Source: Pirellula sp.
GTDB lineage: Bacteria > Planctomycetota > Planctomycetia > Pirellulales > PNKZ01
Assembly (NCBI GenBank): GCA_013822735.1
Contig: PNKZ01000006.1
Coordinates: 53,809-117,808 of the forward strand
Reading direction: 5' to 3'
Length of the DNA stretch: 64,000 nt
Position 1 is the first letter of the stretch. Each line of letters starts with the position of its first letter. Shown piece by piece: positions 35,581-44,883 of the stretch. The notes below the pieces were generated by a model. It made no database searches. It had not been told where the DNA came from and was given only the letters and a program-made list of their open reading frames with translations. The translations under genes and the position numbers were made by a program.

Positions 35581-35605
35581 AGCCCCGGAGTTTGTCTCCG
35601 GGAGT
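35581..35605 (+). repeat. CCCGGAG palindrome, copy 1
   Basis: A 25-base element AGCCCCGGAG...CTCCGGGAGT with a 5-base loop (stem CCCGGAG/CTCCGGG). The same element, reversed and with two base differences, lies at 37741-37765; the two bracket the aminotransferase/DUF1445 pair. Confidence 0.75.
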
Positions 35606-35630
35606 TCCACCCGTTAACTCGATTCTGCTC

Positions 35631-36908
35631 TCACTCAATCGTCTTGAGCACGTCGAGCAAGTAGTCGACTTCTTCTTCCGTGTTGTAGTGCAACAGGCCG
35701 ATGCGAACCAGCCCCGCCGGTTCGACGCCGAGCGTTTCGGTCAGCGGCAACGCGTAAAAGTTGCCGTGCCACGCATAGATGCCCGCCGCGTCGAGCCGCC
35801 GGGCAATTTCGATGCTCGGCAACGTGCGATGCGAAATCGAGAACGTCGGCACCCGTTCGTCGAACCGCTGAAGATCGGTAATGCCGTAAGAACGAAACTG
35901 CGGCAGCTTATCGAACCCGGCCTGCATCCGCTCGCCGAGCCGTCGCTCATGCGTCTGCACGGCTTCGAACGTCTGCCGCAGCGCCGCACGTCGGCCGAAG
36001 TTCGCGTCGCCCGATGCCGTTCGCCCGAGGTCGGCCAAGTAATCGATTGCCGCCAACACGCCGGCGATCCCTTCGTGGTTCTGCGTGCCGGTCATCCACT
36101 TGCCCGGCAATTCGTTCGTCGCCGGCCGCACTTTGTACGCCGACAACTGCTCCAAAAGTTCCCGTCGCCCCCACATCACCCCCACATGCGGGCCGAAAAA
36201 CTTATAGGCCGAGCAAACAAGGATATCGCAATCCCAAGCCGCAACGTCGATCAAGCGATGCGGCGCGTAATGCACGGCATCGAGAAACACCTTCGCGCCG
36301 ACCGCGTGCGCCAACGTCGCAATCTCCGCCACGGGGTTCACCGTGCCGACCGCGTTCGACGCGCAACCGACGGCCACCAACCGCGTGCGCGGCGAAAGTT
36401 GTCGGCGCAGATCCTCTAGATCGAGCGTGCAGTCTGGTCGAATCCCGATGTAGCGCACCGTCACTCCCGCGTCGCGGGCCGCCATTACCCACGGCGTGAA
36501 GTTCGCATCGTGATCGAGCCTGGAGACGATAATCTCATCGCCGCGGTTCCAAGTTTGCGCCAGCGCCCGCGACAGCGCGAACGTCAGCGTCGTCATGTTC
36601 GCGCCGAAGTAACAACAGTCCGGATCTTCGGCGCCGACGAAATCCGCTGCCGCCCGATGGGCTTCGTCGAGCAAGGCGTCGCTCCGAACGCTCGTCGCAA
36701 ACATGCCGCCATGGTTGGCATTCATGGTGCGCAGGTAATCGCCGATCGCCGCGATCACGCGCTCCGGCACTTGGCTTCCCGCCGGCCCGTCGAAAAATAC
36801 AGCTTCTCGGTCGCCGTGCCGCTGCGCTAGCGCAGGGAACTGCCGACGTACGGCGGCGACGTCGAACTTCACGGACGAAGCTTTCTCTTTCGGTGCGGCG
36901 ATACTCAT
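35631..36908 (-). CDS. Class V aminotransferase, cysteine desulfurase-like (VC1184 subfamily)
   Basis: 425 residues, fold type I PLP enzyme. Key points: FFDGPAGSQVPERV near the N-terminus, SRLDHDANFTPW, FLDAVHYAPH (PLP-ring Asp), and the Schiff-base Lys in VCSAYKFFGPHVG. The set fits the cysteine desulfurase-like VC1184 subfamily, whose true substrate is not known; the usual mobile Cys loop of SufS/IscS is not evident, so sulfur transfer is not certain. Its ATG overlaps the stop of the DUF1445 gene by 4 bases (translational coupling). Confidence 0.85.
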   Translation of the reverse strand: MSIAAPKEKASSVKFDVAAVRRQFPALAQRHGDREAVFFDGPAGSQVPERVIAAIGDYLRTMNANHGGMFATSVRSDALLDEAHRAAADFVGAEDPDCCYFGANMTTLTFALSRALAQTWNRGDEIIVSRLDHDANFTPWVMAARDAGVTVRYIGIRPDCTLDLEDLRRQLSPRTRLVAVGCASNAVGTVNPVAEIATLAHAVGAKVFLDAVHYAPHRLIDVAAWDCDILVCSAYKFFGPHVGVMWGRRELLEQLSAYKVRPATNELPGKWMTGTQNHEGIAGVLAAIDYLADLGRTASGDANFGRRAALRQTFEAVQTHERRLGERMQAGFDKLPQFRSYGITDLQRFDERVPTFSISHRTLPSIEIARRLDAAGIYAWHGNFYALPLTETLGVEPAGLVRIGLLHYNTEEEVDYLLDVLKTIE

Positions 36909-37720
36909 CGGGCAGGTTCCACCTCAAAAGCATGATCGGTCAAAAAGGCGCCGTCGGGCAAATCCGTTACGAACATACAACCGGGACTATGCGTAATCGC
37001 CAACTCCGCTCCGGCCGCGGCCAGCGCGAGTTGCGGCGTCACGCCGCAGGCCCAAAACACGGGAACTTCGTCGTCGCGCATCGTCACGGCCTCGCCGAAG
37101 TCGGGCCGCGTGATATCGCCGATACCAATAGCGGCCGGGTCGCCGACATGCACCGGCGCGCCATGCATCGCCGGGAATCGGCTCGTCACCTCGACGACCT
37201 GTCCCACCTGCTCGGGCCGGTAGGGTCGCATGCTGACGACGAGCGGCCCGGCGAACCGTCCGGCAGGCTCGCACATCCGCGAGGTGCGGTACATCGGCAC
37301 GTTGCGTCCTTCTTCCAAGTGCCGCACCGACAAACCGGCCGCCGTAAGCGCCGACTCGAATGTGAACGAGCAGCCGACGAGGAAGCTACACAAATCGTCG
37401 CGCCAAAGCGATTCGAGGTCGGTCGGCTCCACAACATCCGCCACGCCGCCGCGAAACACGCGATAGCGCGGCACATCGCGGCGCAAGTCGCCGTCGGCCG
37501 CGATCCGTGAGCGATATTCCCCTGCAGGCAACTCTTCCAAGAGCGGGCAAGGGCGAGGATTCCGTCGACAAAACTCGGCAAACTCAGCCGCGTAGGGCTG
37601 CGGCACAATCACCAAGTTCGCCTGCACGAAGCCCGGGCATTGGCCGGACGTCTGACCGGAAAATGCGCCGCGACGAATCGCGGCGCGGAGGTCAACGGGA
37701 TTTGTAAAGTGTTGCGACAT
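36905..37720 (-). CDS. DUF1445 / YcsI-UPF0317 family protein (putative hydro-lyase, D-glutamate cyclase-like)
   Basis: 271 residues, the standard length. The opening RAAIRRGAFSGQTSGQCPGFVQANLVIVP and the later FLVGCSFTFESAL and GRFAGPLVVSMRP are family hallmarks. In Bacillus the YcsI gene sits in the ycsF-kipIA (5-oxoprolinase) cluster, and the related part of the mammalian DGLUCY protein is a D-glutamate cyclase that forms 5-oxo-D-proline. A role in D-glutamate/5-oxoproline turnover is inferred from that and from the 5-oxoprolinase gene 3.3 kb away. First gene of a two-gene unit with the aminotransferase. Confidence 0.88.
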   Translation of the reverse strand: MSQHFTNPVDLRAAIRRGAFSGQTSGQCPGFVQANLVIVPQPYAAEFAEFCRRNPRPCPLLEELPAGEYRSRIAADGDLRRDVPRYRVFRGGVADVVEPTDLESLWRDDLCSFLVGCSFTFESALTAAGLSVRHLEEGRNVPMYRTSRMCEPAGRFAGPLVVSMRPYRPEQVGQVVEVTSRFPAMHGAPVHVGDPAAIGIGDITRPDFGEAVTMRDDEVPVFWACGVTPQLALAAAGAELAITHSPGCMFVTDLPDGAFLTDHAFEVEPAR

Positions 37721-37740
37721 GAACTTGCTTCGCGCGGCAT

Positions 37741-37765
37741 ACTCCCGGAGTCAAGCTCCGGGGCT
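37741..37765 (-). repeat. CCCGGAG palindrome, copy 2 (inverted)
   Basis: The reverse complement of the element at 35581-35605, 23 of 25 bases identical, 20 bases upstream of the DUF1445 start codon. Confidence 0.75.
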
Positions 37766-37812
37766 AAATGGACGAACTTACCACTCACCACTCATGACCC
37801 ACCACCCACACT

Positions 37813-39120
37813 TCATCCCTGACCTCTCGCCCCCGACCCCTTTCTTGCATCCACAAATCGCCGTCCCTTACCTTCGAACCTCGGCAGGCTGCCGCCGGGA
37901 ACCAACGCCACATCGACGTTCAGTCCGAGCCGGATCCGCAGTTCGTCGGCCACGCGGTCGGGCAGGCTCAATCGATCTTCGATCTCCACCTCGAGCACAT
38001 CCATCGCGCCGCGCGTTCGGGCCGTCACGCGATATTCGACGACTTCCGGAAACCCGCGCAGAATCTGATCGAGCGCCGACGGGAAGATGTTCACTCCTCG
38101 AATGATAAACATATCGTCGGTTCGGCCGACGACGCCGCCGTCGAGAAACGCAAACCGCCGCGGGAACGCATGTTCGCGGAGCGGTCGTACCAGATCGCCC
38201 GTGCGGTAACGAATGATCGGCAAGCCGTGGCGGAAGAGCGACGTGATCACCAACTCCGAAAGCTCGCCGTCTTCGGCAGGCGCCCCGGTTTCAATGGAGA
38301 GAAACTCGGCGATGAAATCGCTTTCGAGAATGAACAACCCTTCGCCGGTGAAATCACCGAAGCCCCAAGGCCCCACTTCCGAAGCGCCCGCATGATCGAT
38401 CACGCGCGCTCCCCACGCTCGTTCGATCGTCGCGCGCACGGCAGGGACGGAGCCTCCCGGTTCGCCGGCCAAGACAAACGTCCGGACGCCGAAGGTGCGC
38501 AAGTCGAGCTTCCGTTCCGCAGCCACCTCGGCCATGTGCAGCGCGTAGCTCGGAGTGCAGCAGACGACGCTTGCGCCGCTGTGCCGCAACAGTTCCAATC
38601 GCACCGGCGTACTCATGCCGCCGCCGGGCACGACCATGCAGCCCCGTTCGGCCGCCGCTTCCAGCGCGCTCCAAAAGCCGATGTACGGACCGAACGAGAA
38701 GGCGAAGAAAATGCCGTCGGCCTCGGCGATTTCCGCCGCATCGAACACATGCTGCCAAATATCCATCCACCGGCCCCAATCGTCGGCCGTGTCGAGCACC
38801 ACGAGCGGACGTCCGCGCGTTCCCGAGGTTTGATGGAAGCGCACGTACCGTTCGCGCGGGTATGTGAGGTTCGCCGCCGTGCCGTGGTTCTGCGTCGTCA
38901 GCAGTTCATCTTTGTAAGTGAACGGCAACTTGCTCAGGTCGTCGAGCGACTTCAGCGGCAGCGCCACGTCGGCCAGCTTCGAGGCATAGAAGCGGTTGGC
39001 CGGCAGAATATCGGCCAGCATCTGGTTTAAGCGATCGAGTTGGAATGTGCGCAGTTCCGCCGGCGGCAGCGATTCTAAGCGGCGTCGTTCTTCGTAGGTT
39101 CTTAGGTTCATAATCTGCAT
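37813..39120 (-). CDS. PaaK-like AMP-dependent acyl-CoA ligase (phenylacetate-CoA ligase family)
   Basis: 435 residues. Motifs of the adenylate-forming superfamily: phosphate loop HQTSGTRGRPLV, the acyl/adenine region SGASVVCCTPSYAL, DHAGASEVGPWGF, the ribose-binding Asp in IIRYRTGDLV, and a C-terminal PaaK domain (FIIRGVNIFPSALDQILRGFPEVVEYRV). It would activate an aromatic or other acid to its CoA ester via the acyl-AMP. ATG at 39120 or 39111; the longer frame to 39168 is unlikely. The last 10 residues (GSGARGQG region) look like read-through into repeat-like DNA. Confidence 0.88.
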   Translation of the reverse strand: MQIMNLRTYEERRRLESLPPAELRTFQLDRLNQMLADILPANRFYASKLADVALPLKSLDDLSKLPFTYKDELLTTQNHGTAANLTYPRERYVRFHQTSGTRGRPLVVLDTADDWGRWMDIWQHVFDAAEIAEADGIFFAFSFGPYIGFWSALEAAAERGCMVVPGGGMSTPVRLELLRHSGASVVCCTPSYALHMAEVAAERKLDLRTFGVRTFVLAGEPGGSVPAVRATIERAWGARVIDHAGASEVGPWGFGDFTGEGLFILESDFIAEFLSIETGAPAEDGELSELVITSLFRHGLPIIRYRTGDLVRPLREHAFPRRFAFLDGGVVGRTDDMFIIRGVNIFPSALDQILRGFPEVVEYRVTARTRGAMDVLEVEIEDRLSLPDRVADELRIRLGLNVDVALVPGGSLPRFEGKGRRFVDARKGSGARGQG

Positions 39121-39236
39121 GATAGCGGGGGCGTGGAATCGCGGCCAATGGTGCTTACCCCTCCCCACTGGTTAGGCTATTCTGTGAGTTCTTCGTGTTG
39201 TAATCATTCGTTCGTCGTCCCCATTGCTTCTCCGTA

Positions 39237-40466
39237 ATGAGTTCCAAAGCTTCGCTGCTGATTATCTTTCTCACGGTCTTCATCGACCTCGTCGGATTCG
39301 GCATCGTGATGCCGCTCTTGCCGCTGTACGCCAAGCGCTTCGGCACCGATGCCCACGGCTGGGAAGTCGGCCTGCTCATGGCCAGTTTCTCGGCCATGCA
39401 GTTCTTGTTCTCGCCGCTCTGGGGCCGACTGTCCGATCGCATCGGCCGCCGTCCCGTCCTGCTCGTCGGGCTCGCCGGGAGCGTCGTGTTCTACGCGCTA
39501 TTCGGCGTGGCGACGACGATGGGAAGTCTCACGCTGTTGTTCGTGGCTCGCATCGGGGCGGGCATCGCCGGGGCGACCATCTCCACGGCCCAGGCCTACA
39601 TTGCCGACGTCACGACGCTCGAGAAGCGTGCCAAAGGAATGGCGTTGATCGGCGCGGCGTTCGGCCTCGGCTTTACACTGGGCCCTTTGTTCGCCTACTT
39701 CGGCTTGCCGGCCGTCGAAACGCCCGACATGGCGCTCAGCCCTTGGCCCGGCTATTCGGCCGCGATCCTTTCCGGCGTCGCCTTCGTGCTGGCTATGTTC
39801 AAGCTGCCGGAGTCGCACCAGCCCGGCGCCGCTTCGGCCGCGACCCATCGACGAGTGCTCGACGTCAGTTCGCTCCGCGACGCCCTCGCGACGCCGTCGC
39901 TCGGACTCCTCTTGGCGGCGTGGTTCCTCTGCGTCTTCTCGTTCGCCAATTTCGAATCGACCTTGTCGCTTTTGATGAAGCAGCAAAACCAAATGTCGAT
40001 CAAGTCGATCTGTCTGGTATTCGCCTTCATCGGGCTCGTGCTCTCACTCGTGCAAGGAGGCTTGGTCCGTCGCCTCTCGGGCAAGGTCGCCGAAGCGAAG
40101 CTCGCGTTCGCCGGAGCCGCCACGGAAGTCGTCGGACTTCTCCTCCTGATCCTGTGCACCCACAACTACTCGCTCGGCCTGGCGCTCACGTCGCTGGCCG
40201 TGATCGTAAGCGGCTTCGCCTTCATGACCCCCAGCGTCAACTCGCTGATCAGCCGGCGGAGCGATCCGGCGAAGCAGGGGGGCATCCTTGGCGTCGCCCA
40301 AAGCATCAGTTCGCTGGCCCGTATTTTGGCCCCGATCGCGGGCAACCGGCTATTGACCATCGACGCGACCTACCCGCTTTGGTCGGCCGTGGTCCTGATG
40401 GCGATCGGCGGCACGCTGGTCCTCATGGCCGCCCGCGGCGGCCACGATTACGCCCCGGCGAAATAA
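39237..40466 (+). CDS. MFS transporter, TetA/DHA1-like
   Basis: 409 residues, twelve predicted membrane helices. It starts with the family opening IFLTVFIDLVGFGIVMPLLPLYA, has motif A between helices 2 and 3 (GRLSDRIGRRPVL) and the antiporter motif C region GAAFGLGFTLGPLFA. It is thus a proton-coupled exporter of the drug/tetracycline type; the substrate is not predictable. It diverges from the PaaK-like gene and ends at the repeat-packed spacer. Confidence 0.92.
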   Translation: MSSKASLLIIFLTVFIDLVGFGIVMPLLPLYAKRFGTDAHGWEVGLLMASFSAMQFLFSPLWGRLSDRIGRRPVLLVGLAGSVVFYALFGVATTMGSLTLLFVARIGAGIAGATISTAQAYIADVTTLEKRAKGMALIGAAFGLGFTLGPLFAYFGLPAVETPDMALSPWPGYSAAILSGVAFVLAMFKLPESHQPGAASAATHRRVLDVSSLRDALATPSLGLLLAAWFLCVFSFANFESTLSLLMKQQNQMSIKSICLVFAFIGLVLSLVQGGLVRRLSGKVAEAKLAFAGAATEVVGLLLLILCTHNYSLGLALTSLAVIVSGFAFMTPSVNSLISRRSDPAKQGGILGVAQSISSLARILAPIAGNRLLTIDATYPLWSAVVLMAIGGTLVLMAARGGHDYAPAK

Positions 40467-40487
40467 CACAGACCGATTTCGAGCAGG

Positions 40488-40512
40488 GTGGGTCGAGCAA
40501 AGCGAGGCCCAC
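40488..40512. repeat. GTGGGTCGAGC-type inverted repeat
   Basis: GTGGGTC (40488-40494) and GGCCCAC (40506-40512) around CGAGCAAAGCGA-like sequence. I recall the same GTGGGxCGAGCAAAGCGAGGCCCAC pattern as a scattered intergenic element in planctomycete genomes. Confidence 0.55.
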
Positions 40513-40577
40513 GCGGAAGCAACACATTCGACGTAAGTGCCGACTTGCTTGCGCGACTTACGTCAATTTGCAAAATC

Positions 40578-40663
40578 GCCCTGCGCAGATAAGTCGAGCT
40601 ATCTGCGCACCCCTTGTGGGTTTTGAGGTTGTGCGCAGATAGATGGAGTTATCTGCGCAGGGC
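40578..40663. repeat. Twin TGCGCAGATA palindromes in inverted array
   Basis: TGCGCAGATA occurs four times: direct at 40582 and 40632, inverted (TATCTGCGCA) at 40600 and 40650. Each pair makes a 10-base stem with an 8-base loop. The outermost arms extend to GCCC...GGGC (40578-40591 with 40650-40663), so the whole 86 bases can also fold as one large hairpin. Confidence 0.85.
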
Positions 40664-40717
40664 CTAGATAACCGTCGACGTAAGCGGGCGGTACGAGCAG
40701 CGACTTACTTCAAAGTA

Positions 40718-40913
40718 GTAGGCACACTCCGTGTGCCGTCGGGCGCAAATCCACGCCGATTTTAGCTACTTCCGCAGACAAAGACTCCGGTCGCCCACGC
40801 TCCCGGCTCGCCTCTTCTCTCTTTCATTCCCCGAATCGCCTCCGCACCCCTTATCTCCCTTTCTGGAAGAACGTCTAAGGCGATTCTGCGGACGGCACAC
40901 GGAGTGTGCCTGC
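40718..40913. repeat. Inverted pair of GTAGGCACAC...GTGTGCC palindromes
   Basis: A 23-base palindromic unit (40718-40740, arms GGCACAC/GTGTGCC) recurs in reverse orientation at 40891-40913, enclosing 150 bases of unrelated, C/T-rich DNA. The layout is like the element at 51427-51537. Confidence 0.85.
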
Positions 40914-41013
40914 AACGATGAATTGCCAAAGATCAACTCGTCACGTTAGCAATGTGGCGAGGCAATCTCCAGGCAACTTTTGGCCGGCCCAAAACAGGGC
41001 TTTACTTCCGGCG

Positions 41014-44000
41014 TTACTCCTTCTCGCCCCAGCCGCCGCCGCCTGGGGTTTCAATCGTCAGCACGTCGCCGACCTCGGCCTGAAACTGCACGCAGCCGGG
41101 GAGCGACTCCGTGCGACCGTCGGCATGCGTGAGCGTATTCACGCCGAGCGCACCGGATGTTCCGCCGTTCAAACCATACGGAGCATACGGCCCGCGCCGT
41201 TGATGCAGGAGCGAAACCTCGAGCGGCCGCATGAACTCCAACCGCCGCACGATACCGTCGCCGCCGCGGTGCGAGCCGGCCCCGCCCGAGCCGCGGCGAA
41301 TCGAAAACTCGCGCACGCGCACCGGGTAACGCAGCTCGATCACTTCCGGATCGGTGAGCCGTGTGTTCGTCATATGCGTATGCACGGCATCCGCGCCCGG
41401 TCCGGCAGGCGTCGCCCCGTTGCCGCCGCAGATCGTTTCGTAGTAGCCGAACGTGGCGTCGCCGAACAGCGTGTTGTTCATTGTTCCTTGCGACGCGGCC
41501 GCGAGCCCGAGCGCACCGAGCAGCACATCGACCGTGCGTTGCGATGTTTCCACATTGCCCCCGACCACGGCCGGGCAATCTTCGGCCCTTTCGCTTGCCG
41601 GCGGGTTCAGCACGCAAGCGGGAATAGTAATCCGCACCGGCTTGAGCACGCCTTGATTCAGCGGAATGTCTTCGTCGATTAAGCAGCGCAGGCAGTACAT
41701 CACGGCCGACGTGACGATGGCCCGATTCGCATTCAGATTGCCGAGCGAGACCGGACCGGTGCCGGTGAAATCGATTTCGGCCGAGTCGCCCGCGACGGTG
41801 ACTGCCACCGTCAGCGGAGTGCCGTCGTCGAGATGGTCGGTGAACTTGTAACGGCCGTCGGCGATGCGGGCCAGGGCCTGCCGCATCTTGCGCTCCGCGG
41901 CGTCACAAATATGGCGCATATACGCCGCCACGACCGGCCACGAGTGGCGCTCGACGAGCCGGGCGAGGTCGCGGGCCCCTTGTTGGTTGGCGGCCGTTTG
42001 CGCGGCGACGTCGGCGAGATTTTCATCCGGATTGCGCGACGGATATTTCGCCGTAGCCAGCAGCGTGCGCAGTTCGTCGGCGCGCGAGCGGCCGGCATCG
42101 ACCAGGCGGAAGTTGCGAATCAGCACTCCTTCTTCGGCCAGATTCTTCGAAAAAGGCGGCATCGAGCCGGGGCGAATGCCGCCGATCTCCGCATGATGGG
42201 CGCGGCTCGCGGTGAAGAAACACAGCTCGCCGGTCGCACCGTCGTGCACGGGCGTCACCACGGTGACGTCGGGGAGATGCGAACCGCCGCGATAAGGATC
42301 GTTGGTCACGAATACGTCGCCCGGGCGCATATCGGGATTGTCGGCCAGCACTTGGCGGACCGTTTCTCCCATCGCGCCGAGGTGCACCGGAATGTGCGGT
42401 GCGTTAACGACCAACTCGCCCGTAGCCGTGAAGAGCGCACAGCTAAAGTCGAGCCGCTCCTTCACGTTGACGCTGCTCGACGTATTGCGGAGCGTGATTC
42501 CCATTTGCTCGGCGATCGCCGAGAACTGGTTATTGAAGATCTCGAGTTGCACCGGATCGGCCGTCGCAAGATCGGTCGCGGTCGCCGACGCTTGTGTGAT
42601 GCCGACGGAGTCGGTGAGCAGCAATTCGCCGCGCGCGAGCATCACGGCGGTCCAGCCGGGGTCGAGAATCGTCGTGGCCGAGGCTTCGCATACGATCGCC
42701 GGGCCGACAAGCTCATCGCCGGGGCGGAGGTCGCTCCGTTCGAACACCTGTGTGTCGTAGGCGCGGCCGTGGAAATACGACGTAACGCTGCGCCCGGCCA
42801 CCGGCTTGCGCGCGACGCACGGCTGCGGCGCCGCATCGTGCGTCGGCGTTTGACCGGTCGCTTCGATGCGCGCGGCCGTAACCTCCAGCGGCCGGCCGGC
42901 GTGGACATAGCCGTAGAGCCGGCGATGCTCGGCCTCGTACGCCTCTGCGGGCGGCGGCAACTCCGGGCCGAGTTCGACGGCGAGCGTCGCATCGACGCCC
43001 CGATAGCGCAGCTCCAGCAAGCGCCGCACCGTGATACGCTCCGGCGCGATGCCTTCGCTGACGATCTCCTCGCGCGCCGCGGCTTCCAAGCGTGCAAACT
43101 CGGGTGCGAGCTCGGCGAGCAAATCATTGCTCAAGGGTCGCACGACGGCGGCCGCGCCATGTCGCACGATGTCGGCCGTGCCGATGCCGTAGGCGCTCAA
43201 CAGTCCGGCGTCGGGATGACTCAGCACCTGCCGCATGCCGAGCTCGCGCGCCACGGCGCAGGAATGCTGGCCCGCCGCTCCGCCGAAACCGACGAGCACG
43301 TACTCGCGCGGATCGTAGCCCCGAGCCACGCTCACGGCCTGGATCGCCTTCGTCATGTTGGCGTTCGCTACGCGGAGAAAGCCTTCGCAAAGCTCGACGG
43401 CTTCATACCGCCGGCCCGTCGCACGCTCGATCGCGTCGGCAAGTTCCCCGAGTCGGCGATCGACGGCGGCGCGGTCGAGCGGAAAAGGGAACCGCTCCGG
43501 CAAGATCTTTCCCAACCGGAAGTTGAGATCGGTCACGCAGAGCGGGCCGCCGCGACCGTAGCAAGCCGGGCCGGGATCAGCGCCGCCGCTTTCGGGACCG
43601 ACGACGAGCTTCACGCCGTCGAAGCTGCAGATCGAGCCGCCGCCGGCCGCGACCGTGTGGATCGACGTCATCGGGGCGACGATGCGAACGCCGGCCTTTT
43701 CGGTTTCGTACTCCATCTCGAAGCGGCCGTCGAAACGGGCCACGTCGGTGCTGGTGCCCCCCATGTCGAAGCCGATGGCCCGCGCGAAGCCCGCGAGTTG
43801 CGCGGCTCGGGCCATGCCGACGACGCCCCCCGCGGGACCGCTCAAAATGCTGTCTTTGCCGACGAACCGCTCGGCGCCGACCAGCCCGCCGGCCGAGGTC
43901 ATGATGCGCAGCCGGCTGCCGGGAAGCCGCGCTTGCAGCGACGCGACGTACCCGCGAAGGACCGGATTGAGATAGGCGTCAGCTACCGTGGTATCGCCGC

Positions 44001-44835
44001 GGGCCACGACTTTTACGAGCGGAGCGACACGGCTCGAAAGGCTGATTTCCTGGAAGCCGACTTCCCGTGCGACGCGCTCGACGATGAGCTCGTGCGCGGA
44101 GGACCGGTAGGCGTGTAATAGGCAAACAGCGAGCGACTCAATGCCGCGTTCGCGTAACGACTGTAGATCGCGACGGAGCGCCGCTTCGTCGACGGGCTTC
44201 AGCACCGTGCCGTCGTGAGTAATGCGTTCGTCGACTTCGACGAACGCCTCGTAGAGCGGCTCCGGCTTCACCACGCGCAGGTCGAAAAGTCGCGGACGGT
44301 TTTGATAACCGATGCGCAACACGTCGGCGAACCCGCGCGTCGTGACGAAGACGGTGCGCGCGCCGCGGCGCGTCAGCAGGGCATTGGTGCCGCGCGTGGT
44401 GCCGAGGCGAACGTCAACCGGGGGAATCGTGTCCGAGAGCCGTAAGCCGAGTAACCGGCGGATCGCCAATACGACCGACTCTTCCCCGCCGGTGAGTTCG
44501 TAAACCTGCCCGACGCGCGGAGGTTGCGAGAGCGGCGAGGCGAGCATGAACGCGCCGGTCGCGACGTCGAAACTTGCGACCTCGCACTCGGCCACTGCCA
44601 GCCCGCGCTCGTCGACCAACCGGAGCTTGTAGCCCATCCAGAACTCGGTCGGATCGCAGCGCCGGGCCGGATCGACGACATGGCGAGCGTCGGAACCTGG
44701 CCCGACGGCGCCTTTGGTAACGCCGCTGGAAAGAAGTTTATGCCGCAAGAGCACGCCGTCGGGCCGGCGCGCAAAGCAATCGGTGAACGTCCCGCCGACG
44801 TCGATCCAGAATTCCCAGCGAGTCAATGTCGTCAT
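41014..44835 (-). CDS. 5-oxoprolinase, ATP-hydrolysing (fused HyuA-HyuB, OPLAH-like)
   Basis: 1273 residues. The N-terminal hydantoinase A/oxoprolinase half (1 to about 720) has the sugar-kinase-like ATP site [22 protein letters not shown] and [10 protein letters not shown]; the C-terminal hydantoinase B half (about 750-1260) has [33 protein letters not shown] and the end [15 protein letters not shown] segment. Fusion of both halves is that of the eukaryotic-type enzyme that opens 5-oxoproline to glutamate with ATP. Hydantoin-specific relatives usually are two proteins, which favours 5-oxoprolinase. ATG 44835 starts just before the ATP motif; the frame to 44877 adds an Arg-rich tail. Confidence 0.93.
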   Translation of the reverse strand: MTTLTRWEFWIDVGGTFTDCFARRPDGVLLRHKLLSSGVTKGAVGPGSDARHVVDPARRCDPTEFWMGYKLRLVDERGLAVAECEVASFDVATGAFMLASPLSQPPRVGQVYELTGGEESVVLAIRRLLGLRLSDTIPPVDVRLGTTRGTNALLTRRGARTVFVTTRGFADVLRIGYQNRPRLFDLRVVKPEPLYEAFVEVDERITHDGTVLKPVDEAALRRDLQSLRERGIESLAVCLLHAYRSSAHELIVERVAREVGFQEISLSSRVAPLVKVVARGDTTVADAYLNPVLRGYVASLQARLPGSRLRIMTSAGGLVGAERFVGKDSILSGPAGGVVGMARAAQLAGFARAIGFDMGGTSTDVARFDGRFEMEYETEKAGVRIVAPMTSIHTVAAGGGSICSFDGVKLVVGPESGGADPGPACYGRGGPLCVTDLNFRLGKILPERFPFPLDRAAVDRRLGELADAIERATGRRYEAVELCEGFLRVANANMTKAIQAVSVARGYDPREYVLVGFGGAAGQHSCAVARELGMRQVLSHPDAGLLSAYGIGTADIVRHGAAAVVRPLSNDLLAELAPEFARLEAAAREEIVSEGIAPERITVRRLLELRYRGVDATLAVELGPELPPPAEAYEAEHRRLYGYVHAGRPLEVTAARIEATGQTPTHDAAPQPCVARKPVAGRSVTSYFHGRAYDTQVFERSDLRPGDELVGPAIVCEASATTILDPGWTAVMLARGELLLTDSVGITQASATATDLATADPVQLEIFNNQFSAIAEQMGITLRNTSSSVNVKERLDFSCALFTATGELVVNAPHIPVHLGAMGETVRQVLADNPDMRPGDVFVTNDPYRGGSHLPDVTVVTPVHDGATGELCFFTASRAHHAEIGGIRPGSMPPFSKNLAEEGVLIRNFRLVDAGRSRADELRTLLATAKYPSRNPDENLADVAAQTAANQQGARDLARLVERHSWPVVAAYMRHICDAAERKMRQALARIADGRYKFTDHLDDGTPLTVAVTVAGDSAEIDFTGTGPVSLGNLNANRAIVTSAVMYCLRCLIDEDIPLNQGVLKPVRITIPACVLNPPASERAEDCPAVVGGNVETSQRTVDVLLGALGLAAASQGTMNNTLFGDATFGYYETICGGNGATPAGPGADAVHTHMTNTRLTDPEVIELRYPVRVREFSIRRGSGGAGSHRGGDGIVRRLEFMRPLEVSLLHQRRGPYAPYGLNGGTSGALGVNTLTHADGRTESLPGCVQFQAEVGDVLTIETPGGGGWGEKE

Positions 44836-44883
44836 GTTACGCGCGATCGAGGACGCGCGTCGCAAGCGACGCGGCAAACGAAA

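Larger units (their letters stand above)
40467..41013. other. Repeat-packed gene-free spacer
   Basis: 547 bases between convergent MFS and 5-oxoprolinase genes with no credible coding frame. It is filled with at least three kinds of palindromic repeat (listed separately), plus GACGTAAGT/ACTTACGTC arms at 40530-40564. No transposase gene, T-tract terminator or RNA gene was seen. Confidence 0.7.

Noticed and set aside
40467..41013. Remnant of an insertion sequence in the repeat-packed spacer
   Set aside because: No transposase fragment in any frame and no single pair of terminal repeats enclosing coding sequence; several unrelated palindromes instead.
41833..44118. Long plus-strand open frame (761 codons) opposite the 5-oxoprolinase gene
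   Set aside because: Shadow of codon bias; no motif, and the opposite strand encodes a full-length conserved enzyme.
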